64,000 bases of DNA from NCBI GenBank assembly GCA_965116565.1, contig OZ220699.1, forward strand, positions 620,001-684,000, written 5' to 3'. This document shows, piece after piece, positions 8,830 through 17,377 of the stretch. The DNA comes from Bin87 sp965116565 (lineage in GTDB: Bacteria > Chloroflexota > Dehalococcoidia > Lucifugimonadales > UBA3495). Within the stretch, counting starts at the first letter, position 1; every line of letters begins with the position of its first letter. The notes below the pieces were generated by a model that had not been told where the DNA came from, ran no database searches, and saw only the letters and a program-made list of their open reading frames with translations. A program made the position numbers and the translations under genes.

Positions 8830-9606
8830 ATGGAGATCAACGGCGGCGTTTTCATAATCACGGGTTCGGCGACGGGTCTGGGCGCTGAGGTGGCGCGGCA
8901 GTTGGCCGCCAAGGGTGGCCGGATCGTCATCAACTACACCCGAAGCGAGGCCGAGGCCAAGGAATCGGCGGAGGCCTGCCGCGCGGCGGGCGGCGAGGCC
9001 ATCCTGTGCCAGGCCGACGTGTCGGTGGATGAGGACTGCCGGCGGATGGCGGCCACCGCTCTGGAGCAGTGGGGCCGCATCGATGGGCTGGTGAACAACG
9101 CCGCCACGTCGGTGATCGTGCCGCATCACGACCTGGAGGGTCTGGCGTCCGACGACTTCCGGCGCGTCCTGGACGTGAACGTGGTGGGCGCATTCCAGAT
9201 GGCGCGGGCCGTCACGCCGGCCATGCAGGAACTGGGCAAGGGAGCCATCGTCAACGTCTCGTCGGGCTCGGGATTCAGCGGGTCGGGCAGTTCCATCGCC
9301 TACGCGGCGTCCAAGGCGGCGCTGAACGTGATGACGTACTCGCTGGCGAGGGCGCTGGCGCCGGAGATCCGCGTCAACGCGGTGTGCCCGGGCGTGATGC
9401 AGACGCGCTGGTGGCGCGACGGCCTGGGCGACGGCTATGAGGCGTTCATCGAGCGGTACGCGGCATCCGCTCCGTTGCAATCCGCCGGCACCACCGAAAC
9501 CGTGGCCGACCCGGTGATCTGGCTCCTGGAGGGCGCAGAGCACGTCACCGGCGAGACGATACTGGTGGACGCCGGTTCGCATCTGGGCCCATCACCCCGG
9601 CGTTAG
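8830..9606 (+). CDS. SDR-family oxidoreductase (FabG-like)
   Basis: 258 residues, classical short-chain dehydrogenase/reductase. The cofactor motif is TGSATGLG (residues about 11-18), with NNAA after the fourth strand and the catalytic Ser, Tyr and Lys in NVSSGSGFSG...IAYAASKAAL. The basic environment after the second beta strand (NYTRSEAEAKE) suggests NADP(H). The substrate is unknown; it stands alone between a MetE-like gene and a small membrane protein on the opposite strand. Confidence 0.88.
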   Translation: MEINGGVFIITGSATGLGAEVARQLAAKGGRIVINYTRSEAEAKESAEACRAAGGEAILCQADVSVDEDCRRMAATALEQWGRIDGLVNNAATSVIVPHHDLEGLASDDFRRVLDVNVVGAFQMARAVTPAMQELGKGAIVNVSSGSGFSGSGSSIAYAASKAALNVMTYSLARALAPEIRVNAVCPGVMQTRWWRDGLGDGYEAFIERYAASAPLQSAGTTETVADPVIWLLEGAEHVTGETILVDAGSHLGPSPRR

Positions 9607-9670
9607 GGTATCGCCCCTGTCTCAGCCGTCAAGGGTACCTGACGTGGGGCGGTGCGGGCCCGTAGCCGAT

Positions 9671-9859
9671 TCAGATCAGTATGAAAACCAGGAAAGCGAT
9701 GAGCAGAGCCGCCGCGAACGCCAATCCCGACACTATCACCACATCGCCCTTGGTTACCCCTGGGCCTCGCTTCCCTTCCTGTGCATCCTGCAACTTGCGC
9801 TGGGTCCTGGCATGCATCAGGTGTTCGTCCGGATGATGCGGCGGCGGCAGCATGGTCAT
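9671..9859 (-). CDS. Small single-TM protein
   Basis: 62 residues: a hydrophilic, His/Pro-rich N terminus (MLPPPHHPDEHLMHARTQRK), a basic stretch, then one transmembrane helix at the extreme C terminus (VVIVSGLAFAAALLIAFLVF), i.e. tail-anchored or N-in topology. AGGTGA lies about 8 nt before the ATG, and a TATAAT (9931-9936, minus strand) lies about 70 nt upstream, both supporting expression. No family recognised. Confidence 0.55.
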   Translation of the reverse strand: MTMLPPPHHPDEHLMHARTQRKLQDAQEGKRGPGVTKGDVVIVSGLAFAAALLIAFLVFILI

Positions 9860-10135
9860 TGTGCTTCACCTGCGGTCGGAGAGAGGCCGGTACGTTCATC
9901 GGGGCGTCCCGTATGTTGCCCCACGCTCGCATTATAGACCACAGAGTGTGCGAGATTCCCGCCTGGGTTCAGTGCCGGGTGATCTGATTCCGGCCATTCC
10001 CCGGCGAGTGGGTGAAAACACCCTGCATTCCTGGGCCGGCAACCGCAGTACTAGCCGATTTCATCCCGCACGCGGCCAGAACTCGGGCGTCCGGAAGATC
10101 GGTCTTGGCCAGACCACCGGCGCCCTCCGACACGA

Positions 10136-10315
10136 TCACTCTTGGCCACAAGCCAGCAGGATCTCAACCATTTCCAACAGATCGTCGGTGCGGTGGTCCC
10201 CTCGCCAGTCCTCCCCAGTGGGGTGAATCCGGATGTCCGGGGCATCCCGAGACACGTCGATGCCTGCCGCTATGCTATCCTTGGTCGAGATGCTAACCTC
10301 CGGATGGGCAGGCAT
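10136..10315 (-). CDS. Small hypothetical protein (uncertain)
   Basis: 59 residues (MPAHPEVSISTKDSIAAGID... to LLEMVEILLACGQE). The acidic, protein-like composition contrasts with the Arg/Pro/Ser-rich shadow frames, but there is no good ribosome site and no recognised family. A second frame with protein-like codons follows immediately (about 10151 down to 9969), so this could be the remnant of a larger, frameshifted gene or a lost antitoxin. The rest of 9860-10560 holds nothing else I can identify. Confidence 0.28.
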   Translation of the reverse strand: MPAHPEVSISTKDSIAAGIDVSRDAPDIRIHPTGEDWRGDHRTDDLLEMVEILLACGQE

Positions 10316-10560
10316 CACTCTCAACGTCGTGGCCTTGCCGATGCGGGGTAGAACCCCAAACCACTGTACAGTCTGATTTGAGGGACGGCGCGGAGACCCA
10401 ACTGCATCTCGGTTTGTGGACCCGGGGGCGAATGATCATTCGCCCCGACAACACCGGGATTGCCATATGGTTCGAACCGCCGGGAGCGGGCCTGCCGCAG
10501 GCTCGCCATGAGCGGCGCGACACGCAATGACTTTTGACCAACAACGGATACGGAGGAGCA

Positions 10561-11709
10561 ATGGAGCCCTTTGAGATTGCAATCAGCGACGAGGTGCTGA
10601 ACGACCTGCATCAGCGACTCAGTTTGACCCGCTGGCCCGATGAGATGCCCGGCGCCGGCTGGGAGTATGGTTCCAACCTGGATTACATCAAGGAGTTGTG
10701 CGAGTACTGGCGGACGGACTTCGACTGGCGGGCGCAGGAGAAGAAGCTCAACGCCTTCCACCATTACAAGTCGGAGGTTGACGGGCTGAGCATTCACTTC
10801 ATCCTGGAGAAGGGAACGGGTCCGAATCCGATGCCGCTGGTGATCACGCACGGCTGGCCCAGCACGTTCTTCGAGATGACCAAGATCATTCCGCTGCTGG
10901 CCGACCCGGGCGGCCACGGCGGAGATCCGGCCGATTCTTTCGACGTGGTTGCGCCGTCGTTGCCGGGATTCGGGTTCTCCCAGGCGTCGCAGGAGCCTGG
11001 GATGCAGGTGCAGAAGGTGGCCGACCTGTGGGCCAAACTGATGACCGAGAACCTCGGCTACCCCAGGTTCGCGGCGCAGGGCGGCGACATCGGCGCGGGC
11101 GTCACGTCGCGTTTGGGATACGCTCACTCGGACAAGATGATCGGCGTGCACCTGACGTCCATCACGCGGCCGACGCCGTACCTGGGGCCGGGGTCGCGTC
11201 CGCTGACGGAGGCGGAGCAGGCGCACTCGGACCAGCGTGAGCGCTGGCAGCAGTCTGAGGGAGGATACAGCCACATCCAGGGCACCAAGCCGCAGACGCT
11301 GTCCTACGGGCTCAATGACTCGCCGGCCGGGCTGGCGGCGTGGATCGTGGAGAAGTACCGGACGTGGAGCGACTGCAACGGCGACGTGGAGAGCAGCTAC
11401 ACCAAGGACGAGTTGCTGACCACGGTGACGATTTACTGGGTAACGCAGACCATCGGGTCGTCGGTGCGGATGTACAAGGAGAACCAGAGCAGCGTATGGG
11501 AGATGGCGCAGGACGAAAAGGTTCCCACGCCGGCGGGCATGGCCATGTTCCCCCAGGAGATCGCCAAGCCGCCGCGCGAGTGGGCGGAGCGGTCCTGGGA
11601 CGTTCGCCGGTGGGTCCAGATGCCCCAGGGCGGACACTTCGCCGCCTTGGAGGAGCCGGAGCTGCTGGCCCACGAGATGCGGGAGTTCTTCAAGCCGTTC
11701 CGCGGGTGA
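10561..11709 (+). CDS. Epoxide hydrolase, alpha/beta-hydrolase fold
   Basis: 382 residues. An N-terminal EHN domain (FEIAISDEVLNDLHQRLSLTRWPDE) is followed by the alpha/beta-hydrolase core: oxyanion-hole motif HGWPSTFFEM, nucleophile Asp in AQGGDIGAGVTSRLG, and the C-terminal catalytic His in QGGHFAALEEPE. These are the hallmarks of microsomal-type epoxide hydrolases, which open epoxides to diols. The ATG at 10561 is chosen over an in-frame TTG 27 nt upstream because GGAGGAGC lies immediately before it. It converges with the LigB-type gene at 11791, separated by a perfect palindrome. Confidence 0.9.
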   Translation: MEPFEIAISDEVLNDLHQRLSLTRWPDEMPGAGWEYGSNLDYIKELCEYWRTDFDWRAQEKKLNAFHHYKSEVDGLSIHFILEKGTGPNPMPLVITHGWPSTFFEMTKIIPLLADPGGHGGDPADSFDVVAPSLPGFGFSQASQEPGMQVQKVADLWAKLMTENLGYPRFAAQGGDIGAGVTSRLGYAHSDKMIGVHLTSITRPTPYLGPGSRPLTEAEQAHSDQRERWQQSEGGYSHIQGTKPQTLSYGLNDSPAGLAAWIVEKYRTWSDCNGDVESSYTKDELLTTVTIYWVTQTIGSSVRMYKENQSSVWEMAQDEKVPTPAGMAMFPQEIAKPPREWAERSWDVRRWVQMPQGGHFAALEEPELLAHEMREFFKPFRG

Positions 11710-11735
11710 ACAAAAACCGGACGGTTCGGTCAAAT

Positions 11736-11766
11736 CGTAGGGGCGGGTTTCAAACCCGCCCCTACG
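11736..11766. repeat. Perfect palindrome, GTAGGGGCGGGTTT type
   Basis: 15-bp perfect arms around a single central base, lying between two convergent genes. A second, nearly identical copy is at 12892-12920. Here it could act as a bidirectional terminator, but there is no T tract and it is clearly a dispersed repeat. Confidence 0.75.
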
Positions 11767-11790
11767 CGACTCTTGGGCGCCGCCGGCCGG

Positions 11791-12837
11791 CTACTTGAAC
11801 ACGGCCAGGCACTTGGTCGAGTTGAAGATGTAGGTCTCGTACCAGTCGACGATGTCCGCTTTGTAGCCTAGCTCATCCACCGCGCCGACGAGGCACGCCC
11901 AGTTGAGGAGTTCCTGCTGGCCGGCATCCTCGATCTGCTCCGTGGATATGCGCGCCCACGCCTGGTAGTCGCCGTCCTTCATCTCGGCGAAGCGGGCCCG
12001 GTCCGACTCGATGTCGGGGTAGAGCCAGTGGTGCTTCTCGGTCAGGAAGGCGTGGGACCATGACGACGATGCGATGAGGGCAACCCGATACGGGGATTCC
12101 TTGATCGCCTGCGCCGCCGCCGCGCCGATCTGCATGCACCGCTTGGGCGAAGGGCCGGGCGGGTCCGGGTCGGGTGAGTGCTCGACGCTGCCGCCCCGAT
12201 TGCGGATGACGCGGCTGCCGTAGCAGTTCACCAGCATGGGCACGACCGGGTAGTCGAACCCCTTCCGGTCGTAGTCCAAGTACAGGATGGTGTTGAGGAT
12301 GGCGTGGCCGAGGCCCGGCTCGTGGAGGGGCTGGTAGGCGTAGGCCATGTCAACGCCGCGGTCGATCATGCCGGAGACCAGGGATCGCGCTCCGTCCTTG
12401 TGCCCCCTGTACTTGAAGGTCGTGCCCGCCGGCTCGTCCCAGACGTTGCGCCGGGTGGCGTGGCCTTCCTCGCCGAAGGGTTTGCATTCGAACTCGTCGT
12501 AGGCCAGCACGCAGAAGGGCGGGATGATGTCCTCGCGGAAGTTTTCGTACTGGTCATCGCCCCAGATCACCACGAAGTCGGGGTTGAAGGCATCCAATTC
12601 CTTGCGCAACTCTCGGAATCCGGCGACCATCCGCTCGCGCAGGCGCACCGCCGAAGCGTAGCCCTCATCCTCACCGTACTCGATGCGCATGGGCTCGGGC
12701 CAGTTGGACGGGTTTTTCATCTCGGCCGGCACGTTGTCGTTGGTGCGGAGAGTGCGCTTGAGGGATGATTCGCCGTCCTCGTCGGGCCGGATGAACGACG
12801 GCGAGTGGGTCAGTCCCAGTCCCAGTATTTCCGCCAT
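11791..12837 (-). CDS. LigB-type class III extradiol dioxygenase (copy 1)
   Basis: 348 residues, LigB superfamily of non-haem Fe(II) ring-cleavage dioxygenases. Visible motifs: LGLGLTHSP at the N terminus (first metal-site His), VVIWGDDQYENF, the YQPLHEPGLGHA segment and SSSWSHAFLTEKHHW near residue 260. Family members open catechol-type rings; the large size (348 versus about 280) matches single-chain bacterial forms. It is followed, in transcription order, by no other gene, and it is a close paralogue of the gene at 12940-13986; the two are a tandem duplication. GGAGGT lies about 6 nt before the ATG. Confidence 0.82.
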   Translation of the reverse strand: MAEILGLGLTHSPSFIRPDEDGESSLKRTLRTNDNVPAEMKNPSNWPEPMRIEYGEDEGYASAVRLRERMVAGFRELRKELDAFNPDFVVIWGDDQYENFREDIIPPFCVLAYDEFECKPFGEEGHATRRNVWDEPAGTTFKYRGHKDGARSLVSGMIDRGVDMAYAYQPLHEPGLGHAILNTILYLDYDRKGFDYPVVPMLVNCYGSRVIRNRGGSVEHSPDPDPPGPSPKRCMQIGAAAAQAIKESPYRVALIASSSWSHAFLTEKHHWLYPDIESDRARFAEMKDGDYQAWARISTEQIEDAGQQELLNWACLVGAVDELGYKADIVDWYETYIFNSTKCLAVFK

Positions 12838-12860
12838 AATTGACCTCCAAATCTATACAA

Positions 12861-12920
12861 CCGTCATTCCGGCGAAAGCCGGAATCCAGGGGTAGGGGCG
12901 GGTTTCAAACCTGCCCCTAC
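12861..12920. repeat. Two dispersed repeats between the dioxygenase paralogues
   Basis: 12866-12885 is an 8-bp stem with a GAAA loop (attccggc-gaaa-gccggaat) inside the common cgtcattccggc...ccagg repeat; 12892-12920 is the palindrome also found at 11736-11766 with one centre mismatch. The same hairpin recurs at 54190-54209 and a CG-variant at 62636-62655. Confidence 0.75.
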
Positions 12921-12939
12921 GTGCACACAATCTGATCCG

Positions 12940-13986
12940 TTACTTGAAGATGGCCAGGCACTTGTTGGAGTTGAACACGTAGGTCTCCACGTAGTCCAGG
13001 ATCTCCGGTTTGTAGTCCAGGGTGTCCATGGCGCCGGCCAGGCACATCCAGTTGAGCATCTCCTGCTGGCCGGCGTCCTCAACCTGGTCGGTGGAGATGC
13101 GGCTCCAGGCCTGGTAGTCGCCGGATTTGAGCTCCTCGAAGCGAGCGCGGTCGGACTCGACGTCGGGCCACAGCCAGTGGTTCTTCTCCACCAGGAAGGC
13201 GTGGGACCAGGACGACGACGCAATGAGCGCGACGCGATATTGCGAGTCCTTCAGCGTCTTGGCGGTCGCCGCGCCGACCTGCATGCACCGCTTCGGCGAC
13301 GGGCCGGGCGGGTCCGGATCCGGCAGGTACTCGATGGCTCCGCCCCGGTTGCGGATGACGCGGCTGCCGTAGCAGTTGACCAGCATCGGGACGACCGGAT
13401 AGTCGAAGCCCTTGCGGTCGTAGTCCAGGTAGAGCAGGGTGTTGAGCACGGCGTGGCCGAGTCCCGGCTGGTGCAGAGGCTGGTAGGCGTAGGCCATGTC
13501 GACGCCATGGTCGATCAAGCCGGATACCAGTTCGGTGGCGGCTTTCTTGTTTCCCTTGTACTTGAAGGTGGTGCCCGCCGGTTCGTTCCAGACGTTGCGG
13601 CGGCCGGCGTGTCCCTCAACGCCGAAGGGCTGGCACTCGAACTCGTCGTAGGCCAGCACGCAGAAGGGCGGGATGATGTCCTCGCGGAAGTTCTCGTACT
13701 GGTCGTCGCCCCAGATGACCACGAAGTCGGGGTTGAAGGCGTCGAGCTCCTCGCGGATGCGGCGGAAGCCGGCGACCAGGCGGGCGCGGTGCTCCAGCGA
13801 CGACGCGTAGCCCTCGTCCTCGCCGTACTCTATGCGCATGGGTTCGGGCCAGGCGCTCGGGTTCTTCATCTCCTCGGGCACGTTCTTGTTGCTGTTCAGG
13901 GTGCGCTTGAGGGGGATGTTCTTGTCTTCGTCGGGCCCGATCAGGGGCGGGTAGTGCGTAAGGCCTAGGCCCAGAAGTTCTGCCAT
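12940..13986 (-). CDS. LigB-type class III extradiol dioxygenase (copy 2)
   Basis: 348 residues, nearly collinear with the copy at 11791-12837: LGLGLTHYPPLIGPDED, VVIWGDDQYENF, YQPLHQPGLGHA and SSSWSHAFLVEKNHW are all conserved. Differences are scattered and many are synonymous, so both copies look functional. The ATG at 13986 follows a GGATGG sequence; a longer open frame upstream is low-complexity and not coding. Both genes lie in the same direction about 100 nt apart with repeats between, so they may form an operon acting on one aromatic pathway. Confidence 0.82.
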   Translation of the reverse strand: MAELLGLGLTHYPPLIGPDEDKNIPLKRTLNSNKNVPEEMKNPSAWPEPMRIEYGEDEGYASSLEHRARLVAGFRRIREELDAFNPDFVVIWGDDQYENFREDIIPPFCVLAYDEFECQPFGVEGHAGRRNVWNEPAGTTFKYKGNKKAATELVSGLIDHGVDMAYAYQPLHQPGLGHAVLNTLLYLDYDRKGFDYPVVPMLVNCYGSRVIRNRGGAIEYLPDPDPPGPSPKRCMQVGAATAKTLKDSQYRVALIASSSWSHAFLVEKNHWLWPDVESDRARFEELKSGDYQAWSRISTDQVEDAGQQEMLNWMCLAGAMDTLDYKPEILDYVETYVFNSNKCLAIFK

Positions 13987-14110
13987 TTCGTCACCATCCG
14001 GTAAAAGTGTGGCGCAGGCGGTGCGTGATGGCGTCATTTTGCGTGGGTAACGGGGTGGTGTCAACCGGAGCGGTTTCCTCACGCGTAGCCGCTTGGGGAA
14101 ATTGCTATCG

Positions 14111-14308
14111 CTACGGGGCTGGGGCGGGGAGTTCCCAGCGGAGGAGTTCGCGGTAGCGGTCGCGCTCGGCCCAGGGCAGGAGTCTGAGCACGATGGATTC
14201 GGGGTTGGGGACTTCGCCTTTCCGTCGGGTGTCGTCGAGGTAGCGGCGGAGTCGGACGAACGTGGGGAGTCGGAAGCCGGCGTCGGCGATGCGCCGGAGG
14301 CGGAGGGA
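14111..14308 (-). pseudogene. Protein-like fragment without a start codon
   Basis: In a frame with no ATG or plausible start, the minus strand reads SLRLRRIADAGFRLPTFVRL, then RRYLDDTRRKGEVPNPESIV and LRLLPWAERDRYRELLRWEL, ending PAPAP at TAG 14111-14113. Composition is that of a basic helical protein, unlike the Pro/Ser- and Gly-rich shadow frames. It is open back to a TGA near 14408 but without a start. I do not recognise the family; it may be the tail of a lost gene left of the ATPase cassette. The remainder of 13987-14524 shows nothing else. Confidence 0.3.
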
Positions 14309-14524
14309 CCTGCGGGATGCAGGGGGTTTGCAGGACTGACGGCGGGCGGCGCTGATCGCGAAGCGGGTACGTGTAAGGGAGCGCGCGCCGGGCCGCTGAG
14401 TGGGGTTTCACATGGATGCACGGGATAAACAGGATGATGGGGACCGCATGGTCACAGGCTCGACGGATGGGTCTGCTAGAATTGCAGGGAACGATGATAA
14501 GGCGTCTCCCGTCGAGGAGCGTTC

Positions 14525-16090
14525 ATGATGGCTGCGACAAACGGCGAGAAACCCCTGGAACTATCGGTCCGTAACTTCGGCCCCATCGCCGAGGCTGATA
14601 TCGAGTTGCGGCCGTTGACAGTTTTCGTCGGGCCGAGCAACACCGGGAAGTCGTACCTGGCAACGCTGATTTACGCGCTGCACCAGTTTTTTTGTACTTA
14701 CTGCGGCAACACAAGCGCCGGCGGTGATTTTATTAGAGTGCCCTTGTCCGATAGACCTTTCCTTACTCGGATGCACGCGATTGTATTGACTGAGGAAGAC
14801 GTTGCCGAGATGTACTCTTGGGCCAACCGAACGCGCTTGGACGTAGATTCAAACGACTTCCATGAAAATAGGTTGCGCAATCTGACGCTGCCAAAACGGG
14901 TTGCGGGATTAGTTCGGCGCGTCATATCTAATTTAGGACAAGGGGATGAAGGCACAATTTTAGACGATGCATTGGTGAGGTGCTTTGGTGTAGATAGCAC
15001 ACGTCGCCTGGTTCATTATCTTGGCGACGAAGCAACCCGATTTTCCCTTCAAGAGCCGATCCCAAGCGACGATATGCAAGATGCTTCGTTCAGGTGCGAA
15101 GTCACTCTGCCCAGTTCGGGAACAACAATTAGTGTGTTAACCCAGGATCAATCGGCTATCCCTATCCATAGCGATAATCGTTTCCCATGGTTTTTGTCGC
15201 GAATGGATGATGTAGATGGACAACATGAAACAAATGCACGACTCATGCTCGGGTATCTTGCCGGAGTCGCGCTTTCAAACAGCGTTAATCGGTTGGGACG
15301 ACCAGCGTACTACCTTCCTGCCGACCGCGCCGGTGCGGTGCGCTCGCACTCAGCGTTAACAGGAACGTTGATTTCGATGGCATCGCGTCCCGTGAACTCG
15401 AACCAACGGGCAACATTTTCTGGGACATATGGCGACTTCCTTGAACGGCTCGTCGGTTTGGGCCGCTTGCCCACGATGATCGACGAACGCTTGGGCGCAC
15501 TGGCCGACTCCATGGAAAGTGACGTGCTCGGTGGTGAGATTCGGATTGACAGTAATCTCGCCGGATACCCATCATTCTTCTACCGGCCTGATGGCTGGGA
15601 ACACGATCTACCGTTGATGAACGCCTCGTCGATGGTGGCGGAACTCGCTCCGGTGGTGCTGTATCTGCGCCACGTAGTGCAGCCGGGTGAAACGCTGATT
15701 ATCGAAGAGCCGGAGTCTGCCCTGCATCCGGCGAAGCAGGTGGAGCTCACCCGGCTGCTGGCGGCGGCGGTGAAGGCCGGCATCCGCATCATCATCACCA
15801 CGCACAGCGAATGGGTGCTGGAGGAGTTGGCCAACCTGGTGCTGATGTCGGAGCTGCCGGAGGAGCGGCGGGAGGGTCTGGAGGGTGCGGATCTGGCCCT
15901 CAGCGCGGATGAGATCGGTGCTTGGCTGTTTGAGCCGAGCGAATCTGCGGACGGTGCGACGGTAGTCAGGGAAATACCCCTTGATAAGGAAATGGGCAAT
16001 TTCGACTCCGGTTTCGGCCTGATAACCACCGATCTCTACAACCGTTACGCGAGAATCTCTAATCGGATCGAACGCCTCAAGGAGGGATAA
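14525..16090 (+). CDS. AAA ATPase, OLD/RecF-like
   Basis: 521 residues. ABC-type ATPase with an N-terminal LSVRNFGPIAEADIEL strand pair, Walker A GPSNTGKS at 36-43, a long divergent middle domain, Walker B LIIEEPESALHP (391-402) and TTHSEWVLEEL (425-435). This layout is typical of OLD-like/AAA_21 ATPases in phage-defence and abortive-infection loci; no TOPRIM domain is visible. GAGGAG precedes the ATG. The stop overlaps the next gene's start (TAATG), so the two are translationally coupled. Roughly 14690-15430 is clearly more AT-rich than its neighbours, which suggests horizontal transfer. Confidence 0.78.
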   Translation: MMAATNGEKPLELSVRNFGPIAEADIELRPLTVFVGPSNTGKSYLATLIYALHQFFCTYCGNTSAGGDFIRVPLSDRPFLTRMHAIVLTEEDVAEMYSWANRTRLDVDSNDFHENRLRNLTLPKRVAGLVRRVISNLGQGDEGTILDDALVRCFGVDSTRRLVHYLGDEATRFSLQEPIPSDDMQDASFRCEVTLPSSGTTISVLTQDQSAIPIHSDNRFPWFLSRMDDVDGQHETNARLMLGYLAGVALSNSVNRLGRPAYYLPADRAGAVRSHSALTGTLISMASRPVNSNQRATFSGTYGDFLERLVGLGRLPTMIDERLGALADSMESDVLGGEIRIDSNLAGYPSFFYRPDGWEHDLPLMNASSMVAELAPVVLYLRHVVQPGETLIIEEPESALHPAKQVELTRLLAAAVKAGIRIIITTHSEWVLEELANLVLMSELPEERREGLEGADLALSADEIGAWLFEPSESADGATVVREIPLDKEMGNFDSGFGLITTDLYNRYARISNRIERLKEG

Positions 16091-16572
16091 TGCCGGCAAC
16101 TGCCGTCGAAGCAGTCACAGCGCAGACCAACTCTCAATCCCATGCGAATACCTGTAGCGACAGCGGTTGTTCATTGCCACTTTCGGGCGTCCCAACGCCC
16201 AACGTGCTCATCAGCATGGAGCATCCCGCCTCCCCGGTCCCGACAGGCCAACCACGCTGCGACTACCTGTTCGTGGGTGGTGATGATTCTGAAGGCGGTC
16301 CGTGGGTTGCACCCATAGAGTTGACCACCGGAAAGAAGCGTGCCAGTGAACTCTTGGCGCAAATACGCAGCGTCACCTCCATCGCGGAAGAGTTGCTGCC
16401 CCGCGGAATAAAGTATCGGTTCAATCCCGTAGCGGCACACGACAGAAGCCTGCATCGCGATGATATTGCCGATCTGCGCAAACCTGCTAATAGGGTTCGC
16501 TTTCGTGGCCGGCCCCAGAATGTGCAAATCGTTCGGTGTGGCTCTCGACTAGCTAGCGCTCTGATTGAATAG
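16090..16572 (+). CDS. Small nuclease-like partner of the AAA ATPase
   Basis: 160 residues, start overlapping the stop of the ATPase gene by one base. The N-terminal 50 residues are low-complexity; the core reads CDYLFVGG (57-64), WVAPIELTTGKK (72-83), an amphipathic helix, then IKYRFNPVAAHDR, HRDDI and VRFRGRPQNVQIVRCGSRL. The D58...E77-x-T pattern resembles a PD-(D/E)XK nuclease core in which the usual Lys after the Glu is Thr. I cannot name the family with certainty; the tight coupling argues for an effector or regulator of the ATPase. Confidence 0.6.
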   Translation: MPATAVEAVTAQTNSQSHANTCSDSGCSLPLSGVPTPNVLISMEHPASPVPTGQPRCDYLFVGGDDSEGGPWVAPIELTTGKKRASELLAQIRSVTSIAEELLPRGIKYRFNPVAAHDRSLHRDDIADLRKPANRVRFRGRPQNVQIVRCGSRLASALIE

Positions 16573-16618
16573 TTTGCCCCTTCCCATCACCTTTCCCCTT
16601 TTGTGTTATGATTTTCCC

Positions 16619-16641
16619 CGCGCCGGTACGTTGCCGGCGCG
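16619..16641 (+). promoter_or_regulatory. Hairpin in the leader of the RraA-like gene
   Basis: 8-bp GC stem (cgcgccgg / ccggcgcg) with a 7-nt loop, followed by TACAATGTATGT and, 20 nt further on, the ribosome site AGGAGG (16661-16666). It could be an attenuator or a terminator for the upstream cassette, but there is no T tract. Confidence 0.3.
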
Positions 16642-16673
16642 TACAATGTATGTAAATCTCAGGAGGCCCGGCC

Positions 16674-17360
16674 TTGTACCAGACCGTGAGCGACGCCACC
16701 CTGCAGGCCCTCGCCAAAATCGACTCGCCCAGCATCTGCAACGCCATCGAGGGGTTCAACTTCCGGCCCAAAAACGCCGGCTTCATGTTGCCGGAGATCA
16801 AGACGGTGTTCCAGGAATTTCCGCCATTGGTGGGCTACGCCGTAACCGGCGTGATCTCCGCCAATCGCCCGGAGGGACGCAGCGTCCCCCGCGAGGACTG
16901 GTGGGACCTCATCGTCTCGGTGCCGGAACCGCGCTTCATAGTGCTGCACGACATCGACAACCCGCCGCTGGGCGCGTATTGGGGCGAGGTGCAGTCCAAC
17001 ATCCACAAGGCGCTGGGCGCCGTGGCGGTCGCCACCGACGGCACCGTGCGCGATCTTGACGAGGTGCGCGAGTTGGGCTTCCAGTTCTTTGCCAAGGAAG
17101 TGTCGGTTTCTCACGCTTACGTGCACATGGTGGATATGGGGATTCCCATCGACGTAGGCGGACTTACCGTCTCAACGGGCGACCTGCTTCACGGCGACAA
17201 GCACGGCGTGACCAACATCCCATTTGAGTTGGCCGACCGGATCCCAGACATGGTTGCGACCATCGCGGACTATGAGCAGAAAACCATCGGCCTGTGCCAG
17301 TCGCCCGACTTTTCCCTGGAAGCCCTCAAAGAAGTCGCCAAGATCACCCGCCCCTACTGA
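16674..17360 (+). CDS. RraA-like aldolase/dimethylmenaquinone-methyltransferase-fold protein
   Basis: 228 residues. The RraA/HMG-aldolase core motif is clear at residues about 105-140: YWGEVQSNIHKALGAVAVATDG, then TVRDLDEVRELG, which matches the Gly-rich and DGxxRD segments of 4-hydroxy-4-methyl-2-oxoglutarate (HMG) aldolases. Those enzymes act at the end of the gallate/protocatechuate 4,5-cleavage pathway, which would fit the LigB-type dioxygenases nearby, but true substrate is unknown. Translation starts at TTG 16674: a perfect AGGAGG stands 7 nt upstream and no ATG fits. Confidence 0.75.
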   Translation: MYQTVSDATLQALAKIDSPSICNAIEGFNFRPKNAGFMLPEIKTVFQEFPPLVGYAVTGVISANRPEGRSVPREDWWDLIVSVPEPRFIVLHDIDNPPLGAYWGEVQSNIHKALGAVAVATDGTVRDLDEVRELGFQFFAKEVSVSHAYVHMVDMGIPIDVGGLTVSTGDLLHGDKHGVTNIPFELADRIPDMVATIADYEQKTIGLCQSPDFSLEALKEVAKITRPY

Positions 17361-17377
17361 CGATCGAGCCGTATAAG

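Noticed and set aside
10462..10485. tRNA T-loop-like GGTTCGAACC
   Set aside because: No flanking acceptor or anticodon stems; the match is a short self-palindrome only.
12861..12920. Possible CRISPR repeats (regularly spaced palindromes)
   Set aside because: Copies are single, of two different types, and lack constant spacing and unique spacers.
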